From: JAGVSR01 sp031413815
GTDB taxonomy: Bacteria; Pseudomonadota; Alphaproteobacteria; Rhizobiales; Hyphomicrobiaceae
DNA: 64,000 nt
Assembly (NCBI GenBank): GCA_031413815.1
Contig: JANOFU010000102.1
Coordinates: forward strand, 1-64,000
Direction of reading: 5' to 3'
Position 1 is the first letter of the stretch. Every line of letters begins with the position of its first letter. The notes under the pieces were generated by a model, which was given only the letters and a program-made list of their open reading frames with translations, was not told where the DNA came from and ran no database searches. Of this stretch, positions 27,676 to 37,489 are shown piece by piece. A program made the position numbers and the translations under genes.

Positions 27676-28323
27676 ATGCGTCTCGTTGTTCTCGCCGCTG
27701 CTGCCCTCGCGACCAGCGTGCCCGCTTTTGCCGACGACAAATGTAAGGGCGAAGTTGAAGCTGCCTTTGTCAAACAGCGCCAGGCACCGGCCTTCCGCAC
27801 TGTTGCGACTACTGATACGCCCAATGGCGCCCTGGTCCGCACAATCGAGTTTGTTGGCCCCGACAGGCTCTATTCCAAGATCGTCTCGCCGACAGAGGAA
27901 GCGGCGGTTGAGACCATCGGTATCGGTAAGCATGCCTGGGCCAACACCGAAGGCGGTTGGGAAGAGCAGCCCCCACACATGGCGCAGATGGTGACGACAG
28001 AGCGCGAGGCTTACAAGGTTCCCCCAAAAGCCGCGACCGATTTTGCCTGTCTTGGCACCATCAAGGTCAACGGCAAAGATGTTCTGGGTTATGCGGCGCC
28101 CGCTGCGAAGAACACGGATGGCCGGGAGGTTGTGACCACGATCTACGTCGATCCAGTGACCGGACTTCCCGTCACCTACATCACGGCGGCCACGAAGTAC
28201 GAGGGCCCTCCGGTGTTCAAGGCGGAATACTCTTACGGCTCGGATATTGTGATCGCATCTCCGCTAGAGGTGCCACCGGCCGATCCAGCACCGGCGGCCG
28301 CAGCCGAGTCTGAAAAGAAATAG
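27676..28323 (+). CDS. Secreted protein, first of a paralogous pair
   Basis: The 215-residue protein has a clear signal peptide (MRLVVLAAAALATSVPAFA). The mature part has two Cys, the pattern VEFVGPDRLYSKIV, VETIGIGKHAWANTEGGWEEQ and ATGLPVTYI-like (DPVTGLPVTYI), and an Ala/Pro-rich tail. The beta-strand pattern resembles the LolA/LolB-like fold used by lipoprotein carriers, an inference from layout only. It shares this plan with the next gene. GGAGG lies before the ATG. Confidence 0.7.
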   Translation: MRLVVLAAAALATSVPAFADDKCKGEVEAAFVKQRQAPAFRTVATTDTPNGALVRTIEFVGPDRLYSKIVSPTEEAAVETIGIGKHAWANTEGGWEEQPPHMAQMVTTEREAYKVPPKAATDFACLGTIKVNGKDVLGYAAPAAKNTDGREVVTTIYVDPVTGLPVTYITAATKYEGPPVFKAEYSYGSDIVIASPLEVPPADPAPAAAAESEKK

Positions 28324-28383
28324 CGCCTTTGTTGGGTTGGCGTCGCGCTGACCCGGATCAATCCGTACCCGGAGAATTGAGCA

Positions 28384-29037
28384 ATGCGCCGTCCCTTACA
28401 AATCACCACAGCCGCGCTGATCGCAGGTTTCGTGACATCGCCGGCTTTTGCCGACTGCACGAGCGAAGTCGCGCAGGGCATCACGCGTCAAAGCAACGAA
28501 AAGTCGTGGCGCAAAGACGCCAACATGATCAGCGAGCGCGGCCCGCTGAAAATGACGGTCGAATTCCAGAAGCCCGACCGGATGCGTCAGGTCGTGACGA
28601 TGCTCATCGAGCCCAAGCCGGTCGAAACCATTCTCGTCGGCAAGTCGGCCTGGACCAATGCCGGGGACGGTTGGAAAGTTTTGGGTCAAGCTGACACCGA
28701 ACAGTTGATCAAGTTCTTCCAGAGCACCACCGGTCAAGGCGTGAACGATGTTAGCGACTTCGAGTGCGTGGGCGCCGAAACAATCGACGGCAAGCAATTG
28801 CGGGCCTACAAAGGCCTGCCGCCTGAAGCTAAGGGCCCCAAGATTGATGGCAAGCCACAGCAGTCGGCTGACCAAAAGAATGAGGCTGTGCGTATGGTCT
28901 ATCTCGACCCGGCAACGGGGCTGCCGGAGCGCAGCATCCTGGCCCAGGCCGGCAAGCTCGATAAGCCGCTGTTCAAGGAAGTCTACAGCTATCCCACCGA
29001 CATCAAGATCGAAGCCCCAACAGATGTAAAACCCTAG
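28384..29037 (+). CDS. Secreted protein, second of a paralogous pair
   Basis: The 217-residue protein has a signal peptide (RRPLQITTAALIAGFVTSPAFA) and the same order of elements as the preceding gene: MTVEFQKPDRMRQVV, VETILVGKSAWTNAGDGWKVLGQ, a Cys in DFECVGAETIDGKQLRAYKGLP and DPATGLPERSILA. The two are 61 bases apart and likely arose by tandem duplication, though they are now quite diverged. The function is unknown; a LolA-like fold is possible. A hairpin at 29073-29104 may end the transcript. Confidence 0.7.
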   Translation: MRRPLQITTAALIAGFVTSPAFADCTSEVAQGITRQSNEKSWRKDANMISERGPLKMTVEFQKPDRMRQVVTMLIEPKPVETILVGKSAWTNAGDGWKVLGQADTEQLIKFFQSTTGQGVNDVSDFECVGAETIDGKQLRAYKGLPPEAKGPKIDGKPQQSADQKNEAVRMVYLDPATGLPERSILAQAGKLDKPLFKEVYSYPTDIKIEAPTDVKP

Positions 29038-29072
29038 GGTTACACCAAGGCAGCAGCTGTTGATTGTGATTT

Positions 29073-29104
29073 GAGCCCAGCCGCAGGACCCTGCGGTTGG
29101 GCTC
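29073..29104 (+). terminator. Possible terminator hairpin
   Basis: GAGCCCAGCCGCAG at 29073-29086 pairs with CTGCGGTTGGGCTC at 29091-29104 with one G-T pair and a 4-base loop. It follows the second secreted paralogue by 36 bases. No T-run follows, so its strength as a terminator is uncertain. Confidence 0.55.
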
Positions 29105-29239
29105 GCGTGTTGAGGGACATCTGTGCCACCTTGACGGGACCGCCGCGACCCGCCAGCAGTGCGGAGTTTCGTACTATTCTGCGCGCCGGTTGCGGCATTT
29201 GGCCAACCGCGTTGCACTGCAATCAGAGATGACCGCCCC

Positions 29240-32200
29240 ATGCCCAAACGAACAGACATTGACACGGTCCTCATTATCGGCGCGGGCCCGATCATCATCG
29301 GTCAGGCGTGTGAGTTCGACTACTCGGGCACTCAGGCCTGCAAGGCGCTGAAAGCCGAGGGCTACCGAATCGTCCTCGTCAATTCCAATCCGGCGACGAT
29401 CATGACCGATCCAGAGCTGGCAGATGCAACCTACATCGAACCGATTACGCCGGATATCGTTGCCAAAATTATCGTTCAGGAGAAGGCGGCGCGCCCCAAC
29501 GACAAGCTTGTGCTGCTGCCCACTATGGGTGGCCAGACTGCGCTGAACACGGCCCTGGCGCTTGAGAAGAATGGCGTTCTGAAGAGGCTGGATGTCGAGC
29601 TCATCGGTGCCAAAGCCGAGGCCATCGATATGGCGGAAGACCGTAAGCTGTTCCGCGATGCGATGGATCGCATTGGCCTCGAAAGTCCCCGCGCTGCGAT
29701 CGCGTCATCGCCCCCTGTTCGTAGTGCCGACGGCGAAATTCTCCGGGATGCGAACGGCGGGATTGTTTACGACAAATTGGCTGGATTCCAAGCCGCTATG
29801 ATCGCCCTCGACAAGATCGGCTTGCCCGTCATCATACGCCCGGCCTTCACCATGGGCGGCACGGGCGGGGGTGTGGCGTACAATCGCGAAGAGTTCGAGA
29901 CGATTGCGCGCTCTGGCCTTGACGCGTCGCCTGTCGGCCAAATCCTGGTCGATGAAAGCCTGATCGGCTGGAAGGAATACGAGATGGAAGTGGTCCGCGA
30001 TAATGCGGACAATTGCATCATCATTTGCTCCATCGAGAATGTAGATCCGATGGGCGTGCACACAGGTGACTCGATCACCGTGGCTCCAGCCCTGACATTG
30101 ACCGACAAAGAATATCAAATCATGCGCGACGCTTCGATTGCGGTGCTGCGCGAGATCGGCGTGGAAACGGGCGGCTCGAACGTGCAGTTCGCCGTCAATC
30201 CCGCGGATGGGCGGCTGGTCGTGATAGAAATGAATCCCCGTGTGTCGCGCTCGTCGGCACTGGCGTCCAAGGCAACAGGCTTCCCGATTGCCAAGGTCGC
30301 GGCGCGGCTGGCCGTTGGCTATACGCTGGACGAACTGGAAAACGACATCACAGGCGGCGCAACTCCCGCCTCGTTCGAGCCGGCCATCGACTATGTCGTC
30401 ACGAAAATTCCCCGCTTTGCATTTGAAAAATTTCCCGGCGCCGATTCAACCTTGACGACTGCGATGAAGTCCGTGGGCGAGGTGATGGCGATTGGCAGGA
30501 CGTTTGGTGAGAGCCTGCAGAAAGCTCTGCGTTCGATGGAAACGGGGCTATCCGGCCTCGACGACGTGGCGCTCGAGGGTCTGGGCCAGGGGGACGACAA
30601 AAATGTCATTCGCGCGGCCCTATCGCGGCCGTCGCCCGATCGCCTGTTGAAGGTTGCGCAAGCGTTGCGCCTGGGCGTCGATGCCGAGACTGTGCATGCC
30701 TACTGCAAGATCGATCCTTGGTTCATCGCGCGCATGCAGGAGATCGTCGACCTCGAAGCGCGGGTGATCGCCCATGGGCTCCCCGCAACCGCGGGACCGA
30801 TGCGCAATTTGAAGGCGCACGGGTTCTCCGATGCGCGACTTGCGAAACTCTCAGGACTTGAGGAAGCGGAGGTCCGATCCAAGCGGCATGCGCTGAATGT
30901 GAAACCGGTCTACAAGCGGATCGATACGTGTGCCGCTGAGTTTGCTTCGCCCACAGCGTACATGTATTCCACCTATGAGACCGGGCTAACGGATGAGCCC
31001 ATCTGCGAGGCCAACCCGACGAACCGCGAAAAGATCATCATTCTTGGTGGCGGGCCCAACCGAATCGGCCAGGGTATCGAGTTCGACTATTGCTGTTGCC
31101 ATGCGTGCTTCGCCCTAACAAAGGCTGGCTTTGAGACCATCATGGTCAACTGCAACCCAGAGACCGTCTCCACCGACTATGACACGTCCGACCGGCTCTA
31201 TTTCGAGCCGCTGACCGCCGAGGATGTTCTCGAAATCATTCGCAAAGAGCAATCTAACGGCACCCTGAAGGGCGTGATCGTTCAGTTTGGCGGCCAGACG
31301 CCGCTGAAGCTCGCGGGGCCCCTTGAAGAGGCGGGTGTGCCGATATTGGGGACGTCGCCCGATGCCATCGATCTTGCGGAAGACCGCGACCGGTTCAAAG
31401 CGCTGATCGAAAAGCTTGGCATGAAGCAGCCGGAAAGCGGCATCGCGCGCACGGTTGGCGAAGCGCGCAGCGCTGCCGACAAAATTGGCTATCCTGTCGT
31501 CATCCGGCCGTCTTACGTGCTGGGTGGCCGGGCCATGGAAATCGTCCACGATGGCGCGGAAATTGACCGGTACATCACCAGGCTTTCGGCCACGCTCGAT
31601 AGCCCGTCTGAACTCGTCGTGTCAGCCAAGCGTCCGCTGCTGATCGACCGGTATCTGACCGACGCTGTCGAAGTCGATGTCGATTGCCTGTGCGATGGCA
31701 AAGACACCTTTATTGCGGGCATCATGGAGCACATCGAGGAAGCCGGCATTCATTCAGGCGATAGCGCGTGTTCTCTGCCGCCGCATTCATTGTCGGACGC
31801 CAACATTAAGGGGCTCGAAGCCCAAACCCGCAAGCTGGCTCTGGCTTTGAACGTCAAGGGCCTGATGAACGTGCAGTTCGCGATCAAGGATGGTGAGATT
31901 TACATTCTTGAAGTGAACCCGCGCGCATCACGCACAGTGCCATTCGTCGCGAAGGTCATCGGGCTGCCCATCGCGGCGATCGCGTCGCAGATCATGGCGG
32001 GCACGCCGCTGGCGTCATTCGGACTGAAGCCCCCTAAGCTCGACCACATCGCAGTCAAGGAAGCGGTGTTCCCGTTTGCCAGGTTCCTGGGTGTTGATCC
32101 AATCCTCGGTCCTGAGATGCGATCGACGGGAGAAGTGATGGGTATTGATCGCGACTTCGCGGTCGCGTTCGGCAAGAGCCAGATCGGTGCGGGCCAGAAG

Positions 32201-32614
32201 ATGCCGATGGCGGGTACCGTGTTCGTGTCCGTTAAGGAAAGCGACAAAGACCGGATCGTCGCTCCGTTGAAGGAGCTTCGGGCCATGGGGTTCAAGGTGC
32301 TGGCGACGCGTGGAACCAAGCGGCACCTGGAGGCCAACGGCGTTCCGTGTGACGCTGTCAACAAGGTTCTCGAAGGCCGGCCGCACATTGTGGATGCCAT
32401 GAAAAACCGCGAAGTGGACCTTGTTTTTAATACAACGGAAGGGGCCAAAGCCCTGGCCGACAGCAAGGACATCCGCCGCACGGCCTTGCTTCACCACATT
32501 CCCTATTATACAACTTTGGCTGGTGCGGTTGCAGTGACTAGAGCCATCAAGGCCCTCAAGGCGGATACGCTGAAGGTGGCTCCGTTGCAGTCATATGTAG
32601 GCCGCGCGTCTTAA
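29240..32614 (+). CDS. carB: Carbamoyl-phosphate synthase large subunit
   Basis: CarB joins bicarbonate, ammonia and two ATP to carbamoyl phosphate for pyrimidines and arginine. The 1124-residue product has the two homologous ATP-grasp halves, for example IGAGPIIIGQACEFDYSG at the start and the matching ILGGGPNRIGQGIEFDYCC at about 610, with SNVQFAVNP and NVQFAIKDG repeats. The allosteric MGS domain ends the protein. The ATG at 29240 matches the family. It is far from carA (3.5 kb), and the intervening genes share its strand but not its function. Confidence 0.98.
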   Translation: MPKRTDIDTVLIIGAGPIIIGQACEFDYSGTQACKALKAEGYRIVLVNSNPATIMTDPELADATYIEPITPDIVAKIIVQEKAARPNDKLVLLPTMGGQTALNTALALEKNGVLKRLDVELIGAKAEAIDMAEDRKLFRDAMDRIGLESPRAAIASSPPVRSADGEILRDANGGIVYDKLAGFQAAMIALDKIGLPVIIRPAFTMGGTGGGVAYNREEFETIARSGLDASPVGQILVDESLIGWKEYEMEVVRDNADNCIIICSIENVDPMGVHTGDSITVAPALTLTDKEYQIMRDASIAVLREIGVETGGSNVQFAVNPADGRLVVIEMNPRVSRSSALASKATGFPIAKVAARLAVGYTLDELENDITGGATPASFEPAIDYVVTKIPRFAFEKFPGADSTLTTAMKSVGEVMAIGRTFGESLQKALRSMETGLSGLDDVALEGLGQGDDKNVIRAALSRPSPDRLLKVAQALRLGVDAETVHAYCKIDPWFIARMQEIVDLEARVIAHGLPATAGPMRNLKAHGFSDARLAKLSGLEEAEVRSKRHALNVKPVYKRIDTCAAEFASPTAYMYSTYETGLTDEPICEANPTNREKIIILGGGPNRIGQGIEFDYCCCHACFALTKAGFETIMVNCNPETVSTDYDTSDRLYFEPLTAEDVLEIIRKEQSNGTLKGVIVQFGGQTPLKLAGPLEEAGVPILGTSPDAIDLAEDRDRFKALIEKLGMKQPESGIARTVGEARSAADKIGYPVVIRPSYVLGGRAMEIVHDGAEIDRYITRLSATLDSPSELVVSAKRPLLIDRYLTDAVEVDVDCLCDGKDTFIAGIMEHIEEAGIHSGDSACSLPPHSLSDANIKGLEAQTRKLALALNVKGLMNVQFAIKDGEIYILEVNPRASRTVPFVAKVIGLPIAAIASQIMAGTPLASFGLKPPKLDHIAVKEAVFPFARFLGVDPILGPEMRSTGEVMGIDRDFAVAFGKSQIGAGQKMPMAGTVFVSVKESDKDRIVAPLKELRAMGFKVLATRGTKRHLEANGVPCDAVNKVLEGRPHIVDAMKNREVDLVFNTTEGAKALADSKDIRRTALLHHIPYYTTLAGAVAVTRAIKALKADTLKVAPLQSYVGRAS

Positions 32615-32736
32615 GTCCACTCAGCCTGCCCGGCATTGGCGCAAGCCCTTGTGCGGTTCAGCCAATTCCAAAGAGTGCACAAGTTCACGGTGAAGGTTCT
32701 GGCTCAAAACGCCAGGCCGGCATGGAGGCGTTAGCG

Positions 32737-33216
32737 ATGACGATGGACCGGGTTCCGATGACCGTTGAGGGCTATAAGAAGCTCGAGGTGGAGTTGCATC
32801 GTCTGAAATCTGAAGAGCGCCCACGGATCATACAGGCGATCTCTGAAGCCCGCGCGCACGGTGACCTTTCGGAAAATGCCGAATACCACGCCGCCAAAGA
32901 ACAACAGGGTTTTAACGAATCACGTGTCGCCGAACTGGAAGACAAATTCAGCCGCGCTGAGGTTGTCGATCCAGCCACCTTGTCGGGCACAACGATCAAG
33001 TTCGGCGCGACCGTCACATTGGTCGACGAGGACACCGAAGAGAAGGTGAAATACAAGATCGTCGGCGATCTGGAAGCGAGCGTAAAAGACGGCAAGATCT
33101 CGATCTCCTCGCCGATTGCGCGCGCTCTCATTGGCAAGTCCAAGGGCGATAAAGCGGAAGTGACGACGCCGAAGGGGTCGCGCTCCTACGAGGTTTTGAA
33201 GGTCGAGTGGAAGTGA
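32737..33216 (+). CDS. greA: Transcription elongation factor GreA
   Basis: GreA restarts backtracked RNA polymerase by stimulating RNA cleavage. The 159 residues have the coiled coil with the acidic tip ARAHGDLSENAEYHAAKE, and the C-terminal FKBP-like domain (FGATVTLVDEDTEEKVKYKIVG, SPIARALIGKSKGD). GGAGG at 32725-32729 is placed for the ATG at 32737. The ATGs at 32722 and 32743 are less likely. It follows carB by 122 bases. A Gre-like protein without the acidic tip is encoded at 15740. Confidence 0.97.
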   Translation: MTMDRVPMTVEGYKKLEVELHRLKSEERPRIIQAISEARAHGDLSENAEYHAAKEQQGFNESRVAELEDKFSRAEVVDPATLSGTTIKFGATVTLVDEDTEEKVKYKIVGDLEASVKDGKISISSPIARALIGKSKGDKAEVTTPKGSRSYEVLKVEWK

Positions 33217-33265
33217 TGCGGAGCGGCACTGGCCGCACGCAATCGTACAATCGCGGCCTGCGCAT

Positions 33266-34543
33266 TTGATCCCGTCTGAGCCAACGGCAGAAGCTCCCTC
33301 AGCCCTGAGCTTTCCGGGGTTCCGGTATTTTTGGGCTGCGCGGTTTCTGCTGGTTCTTGCTTTACAAATTCTCAGTGTGTCGGTGGGTTGGCAGGTCTAC
33401 GACCAAACGCGCGATCCGTTCCTCTTGGGGCTTGTTGGCCTCGTCCAGTTCTTACCAGCTTTGGCGTTGGTGCTGGTGACGGGTGCCGTCGCTGACCGCT
33501 ACAACCGGCGCCGGATTATGGGTGCGTGTCTTGCGGTTGAAGCAGCCTGTGCGGTCGCGTTACTTGCTTTGCTTCACTCTGGCTCAACCGACATCGCGCT
33601 TGTCTTCGGGGTCTTGTGCGTCTTTGGCGTGGCGCGTGCGTTCATGGGGCCGGCCGTCCAGTCTCTGGTGGCTAACTTGGTCCCACCAGCAGTGTTGCCG
33701 AATGCGATTGCTCTGAATTCGTCGAGCTTTCAGTTGGCGACTATTCTGGGGCCGGTAGCCGGTGGACTGCTCTATGGCGTCTCCTCAGAGCTCGCCTACG
33801 TCACGGCTGCTGGGATGTTCATTCTGGCGGGAGTGGCCACTCTGTTCATCCCAAAACCAGTTAGCAAAACCGTGCCGGAACCAGCATCGGTTGATAGTTT
33901 GCTCGCTGGGTTCCGCTACATCTGGAGCCAGCCGATTGTTCTGGGCGCCATGTCGCTTGATCTGATGGCCGTTCTGCTCGGCGGCGCGACGGCGCTGCTT
34001 CCCATTTTCGCACGCGACATTCTCGATGTCGGGCCATGGGGTTTGGGCATGCTGCGATCGTCGATGGGGATCGGTGCGCTGGCGATGAGTTTGTGGCTGA
34101 TGCGCAATCCTGTACGCGACCATGCCGGCCGGACAATGTTTATTGCGGTGGCGATTTACGGGGTTGCGATTGTCGCGTTCGGGGCGTCGAAATTCGTTTG
34201 GCTGTCGTGCGGCGCGCTGATGTTGATCGGTGCCGCCGATATGGTCAGTGTCTACATCCGCCAGACGCTCATTCAATTGAAGACACCCGATGAGGTTCGC
34301 GGTCGCGTCAGCGCCGTCAACATGACATTTATCGGCGCGTCGAATGAACTGGGCGAGTTTCGCGCCGGCACGATGGCGGCGGCCGTTGGTGCTGAAGCGG
34401 CGGTGTTGGCCGGTGGCGTCGCGGCCATTGCGGTCTCCGCCATCTGGATGCGGCTGTTTCCGGATTTGAGAGCCATCCGCACGTTTGAGCAGGCCGGCCT
34501 CGTGCCGGATCGCGTTGATCTGCCCGCTGGGCCAGTATCTTAA
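33266..34543 (+). CDS. MFS transporter (EntS/MFS_3-type exporter)
   Basis: This 425-residue membrane protein has about 12 hydrophobic segments and the loop motif DRYNRRRIMGAC between segments 2 and 3, typical of the MFS family. The order and the ending (VRGRVSAVNMTFIGASNELGEFRAG) match the MFS_3 group that includes the enterobactin exporter EntS. The start is a TTG at 33266 without a clear ribosome site. It exports an unknown small molecule across the inner membrane. Confidence 0.9.
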   Translation: MIPSEPTAEAPSALSFPGFRYFWAARFLLVLALQILSVSVGWQVYDQTRDPFLLGLVGLVQFLPALALVLVTGAVADRYNRRRIMGACLAVEAACAVALLALLHSGSTDIALVFGVLCVFGVARAFMGPAVQSLVANLVPPAVLPNAIALNSSSFQLATILGPVAGGLLYGVSSELAYVTAAGMFILAGVATLFIPKPVSKTVPEPASVDSLLAGFRYIWSQPIVLGAMSLDLMAVLLGGATALLPIFARDILDVGPWGLGMLRSSMGIGALAMSLWLMRNPVRDHAGRTMFIAVAIYGVAIVAFGASKFVWLSCGALMLIGAADMVSVYIRQTLIQLKTPDEVRGRVSAVNMTFIGASNELGEFRAGTMAAAVGAEAAVLAGGVAAIAVSAIWMRLFPDLRAIRTFEQAGLVPDRVDLPAGPVS

Positions 34544-34581
34544 CGCGTTTCCCGGCAGATCCACTGTGCGGGCACGCTCGG

Positions 34582-35052
34582 CTAGTTTGGCACCGGCACA
34601 CCCGGCGTCCGTTTCGCCTGCCGAATGGCGAGATTGGTCTTGACGCTGGCCACATTGGGAGCAGTCGTCAGTTCGCGCAGTACGAACTCCTGGAACGCGG
34701 TTAAATCCGTTGCCACGCACTTGAGAATGAAATCGCTTTCGCCCGACAGCATGTAGGCCTCGCGCACGTGCGGCCAGGCCAGGACCCGGTTTTCAAACGC
34801 GCGCAGATCAGCTTCCGACTGATTGTGCAATCCAACCATCGCAAATGCAGTCAGTTGATAGCCGAGTGCTTTTTCATCGACGAGGGCCGTATAGCCGGAG
34901 ATGACGCCACCGTGTTCCAAAGCCCGCACGCGGCGCAAACACGGCGGCGCCGATAGCCCAACTTTACCCGCCAGCGCGACGTTGGTAATCGAGCCGTCGG
35001 CCATCAGTTCTTTGAGGATCCGCCAATCAGTAGTGTCGAGTTTGATGCCCAT
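34582..35052 (-). CDS. Lrp/AsnC family transcription regulator
   Basis: The 156-residue protein has the Lrp architecture: an N-terminal helix-turn-helix (DWRILKELMADGSITNVALAGKVGLSAPPCLRRVRALE) and the ligand-binding RAM domain (VLAWPHVREAYMLSGESDFILKCVATDLTAFQEFV). Such regulators usually sense amino acids. It is divergent from the ELM1-like gene and convergent with the MFS gene, so it could regulate either. Confidence 0.94.
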   Translation of the reverse strand: MGIKLDTTDWRILKELMADGSITNVALAGKVGLSAPPCLRRVRALEHGGVISGYTALVDEKALGYQLTAFAMVGLHNQSEADLRAFENRVLAWPHVREAYMLSGESDFILKCVATDLTAFQEFVLRELTTAPNVASVKTNLAIRQAKRTPGVPVPN

Positions 35053-35257
35053 TGCTTAGATGTCCAGAGGTCAAATCAGGGCGCGGAGAACGGCATTGCG
35101 CGCACCATGGCGCAATATTATGCGATTTTCAGCGTTCAGTGAGTCACAAAATTGCGATATTCCCGGTTTGCGATCAATGGACCTGAGGCGGTTTTCAGCT
35201 GTCGGTCTGGCCAACTTATTCATGGACACGGTGCCTAGGACCGCACACAAGCACGCC

Positions 35258-36343
35258 ATGACCCGAGACGTTCGCTCAGCTGCTCGTCCAGACGTGAAGC
35301 CTCTTTCTGGCGCGCGCGGATGGGTCATTACCGACGGCAATGCCGGCAACACTGTCCAAGTGCGCGGTGTCGCCGATGCGCTCGGTCTCGACTACGAGTT
35401 GAAGATCGTGCACCCCAAGGGTGTGCACAGGTTCCTCGCTCCGTGGGCACCGGTGGCGCGATCAGAACAGCTCGGCACGCCCGGGAGCCTGTTTGCCCCA
35501 CCTTGGCCTGCGGTGGCCATCGCGACCGGCCGCGCCAGTATTCCCTACATCCGCGCCATTAAACGGCAGGCCGGGGCGGCCACGTTCACAGTCGTGCTTC
35601 AAGATCCCAAGACAGGTTCCACAACGGCAGACCTGATCTGGGTGCCCGAGCACGATCGCCGGCGCGGCATCAATGTCATTGCGACACCGACCTCGCCGCA
35701 CAGCTACACGTCACAACGCCTCGAGGCTCTACGCGCGACGATGCTGCCGGATATCGCCGCGCTGCCGAGGCCGCGCATCGCGATCGCACTTGGTGGAAGA
35801 AATGGTGTCTATAAATTTACCTGCGCCGACGATAAGCGCCTGGCTGGAGCGTTGACATCCCTCGGGGAGTTGGGAACTGGCTTCATGATCACGCCGTCAC
35901 GGCGAACGCATCCTGAACTTCTGCACGCGGCCGAGGAAGCAACGCGGGGCTATCCTAGGATCTTGTGGGATGGTACCGGGCACAATCCATACCCAGCGTT
36001 CCTGGCGCATGCTGACGCCTTCGTTGTAACGGCCGATAGCGTCAACATGACCGGAGAGTGTTGTGCGACCGGCAAACCGGTATTCGTTTTCGTGCCATCC
36101 GCGGGCTCGGCGAAATTCCGGCGGTTTCACGATAGTCTCGCCCGTCACGGTGCGACCAGACCCTTGCCAGATCATTTGGACTCCTTGCCGATGTGGACCT
36201 ACACTCCGCTCAATTCCGCAGCCATTATTGCAGGGGAGATCGAAGAGCGCTGGTCCCGGCGGTACCGGATGCTGTCGGGCCTAATGCAACCCGCCTTGGG
36301 CTATAGCAACGCTGGCGCCAACGATCCAAGCGGCAGTGAGTGA
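35258..36343 (+). CDS. ELM1-like (mitochondrial fission ELM1 family) protein
   Basis: The 361-residue protein belongs to the family named after plant ELM1 and found widely in Alphaproteobacteria. Landmarks are GWVITDGNAGNTVQVRGVADALG at the start, the nucleotide-like loop IALGGRNGVYKF and TADSVNMTGECCATGKPVFVF in the second half, which resemble GT-B glycosyltransferase folds. The bacterial function is not established. The start at 35258 leaves out unmatched upstream residues, and 35222 is an alternative. Its stop overlaps an in-frame GTG of the next gene as GTGA. Confidence 0.85.
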   Translation: MTRDVRSAARPDVKPLSGARGWVITDGNAGNTVQVRGVADALGLDYELKIVHPKGVHRFLAPWAPVARSEQLGTPGSLFAPPWPAVAIATGRASIPYIRAIKRQAGAATFTVVLQDPKTGSTTADLIWVPEHDRRRGINVIATPTSPHSYTSQRLEALRATMLPDIAALPRPRIAIALGGRNGVYKFTCADDKRLAGALTSLGELGTGFMITPSRRTHPELLHAAEEATRGYPRILWDGTGHNPYPAFLAHADAFVVTADSVNMTGECCATGKPVFVFVPSAGSAKFRRFHDSLARHGATRPLPDHLDSLPMWTYTPLNSAAIIAGEIEERWSRRYRMLSGLMQPALGYSNAGANDPSGSE

Positions 36344-36351
36344 GACGCGGC

Positions 36352-37041
36352 ATGTTGTCTGCTGGCGGCACACTTGACCAGCAGCCGGCATCCTTCGCAC
36401 GGCGGCTGTGGCTGTTTCTTGAGCTCGAACTTCTGTTCATCGTCGCACCGCTGATGATGGTGGAAGCGGTCCACACTTACCGTGCGCCGCTGTTCCTGGC
36501 GCTGCTGCCGGTGTTGGCGATTGTTCTTGTCATTTTGGCTTTCGACCGGACGTTCTCACTGAAGCGCGAGGCGGGCAGGGGGATCAGCGGGCTCACACTA
36601 ATCTCAATCCTCGGCGTGTTTGCGATCGGGGCCATAGCGGTCGCTGCCTGGCTGTGGCGCATGCATCCCGATTGGTTGTTCGAGTTCCCACGGCGGCGAC
36701 CGGATGTCTGGGCGCGCGTAATGTTCATCTACCCACTGGCTTCGGTCGCCGCCCAAGAACTCGTCTACCGGACGTTTTACTTCCACCGTTACGGTCCGCT
36801 GTTCGGTGAGTGGCGCTGGCTTGGCATCGTGCTGAACGGGTTACTGTTCGGCTTCGCCCACATCGTGGTTGGCAGCCCCTTTGCGATCCTCGGTACCTGC
36901 GTCACGGGTCTGTTATTCGCCACGCGGTACGCCTCGACCCGCTCGTTCTGGGCGGTGTTCCTCGAACACACGCTGTGGGGCTGGATGGTGTTCACCCTCG
37001 GACTCGGGCGGTACTTTTTCACCGGCGTATCGAATGTTTGA
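36352..37041 (+). CDS. CPBP family intramembrane protein
   Basis: This 229-residue membrane protein has about 7 hydrophobic segments and the CPBP/Abi motifs: AAQELVYRTFYF (the EExxxR motif with Gln in place of the first Glu), GFAHIV (FxxxH) and FLEHTLWGW. CPBP proteins are glutamic intramembrane proteases or related processing proteins. The Q for E change may reduce or alter activity, though I recall similar variants in relatives. An in-frame GTG at 36340 overlaps the upstream stop as GTGA and would add four residues, so coupling to the ELM1-like gene is likely. Confidence 0.85.
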   Translation: MLSAGGTLDQQPASFARRLWLFLELELLFIVAPLMMVEAVHTYRAPLFLALLPVLAIVLVILAFDRTFSLKREAGRGISGLTLISILGVFAIGAIAVAAWLWRMHPDWLFEFPRRRPDVWARVMFIYPLASVAAQELVYRTFYFHRYGPLFGEWRWLGIVLNGLLFGFAHIVVGSPFAILGTCVTGLLFATRYASTRSFWAVFLEHTLWGWMVFTLGLGRYFFTGVSNV

Positions 37042-37108
37042 AGGACGCGAGCGTGCCGGAAGCCACCCATACGAAACATTGAGTACAGCGCTGCCAAACC
37101 ACCAACGT

Positions 37109-37489
37109 CTAATGCCGGATCAAATGAACGGCGATATCGAAGCCGAGGCTAGTCCAAGCGCGATCAGCAGTCAGGACCGGGGCGGACCGATGAAGTGCGA
37201 GTGCGAAACAGCAGCATTCCGCCCGACCGACGCCATGCGCCTGGGCTAACCCACCGATTCCGGCGGCAACAACAGCCTGCGCTGCGTCAAAATCGATGAT
37301 CGTCAGACCCAAAGCAATCAGGCGCGGGGCGAGAGTACGAGGTGAAATCTCATCGCGCGACATGCGCGTTAAGACCTCGCTGAAGTTCACCGACGACATT
37401 GAAGAATTCGCGCGGTGCAGCGCAGCGGTCTCATGCCCAGGCTCGCGCAACAAGAATGCAATGAGTGCCGAAGAATCGAGGATGATCAT
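37109..37489 (-). CDS. VapC/FitB-type PIN domain toxin
   Basis: This 126-residue PIN-domain nuclease has the acidic residues of the family: Asp in MIILDSSALIAFLL, Glu in VNFSEVLTRM, Asp in GVGRAECCCFALA-adjacent helix and Asp in LTADRAW. VapC toxins cut tRNA or rRNA. The ATG at 37489 overlaps the antitoxin stop as ATGA. It is the second gene of a classic vapBC/fitAB unit. Confidence 0.92.
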   Translation of the reverse strand: MIILDSSALIAFLLREPGHETAALHRANSSMSSVNFSEVLTRMSRDEISPRTLAPRLIALGLTIIDFDAAQAVVAAGIGGLAQAHGVGRAECCCFALALHRSAPVLTADRAWTSLGFDIAVHLIRH

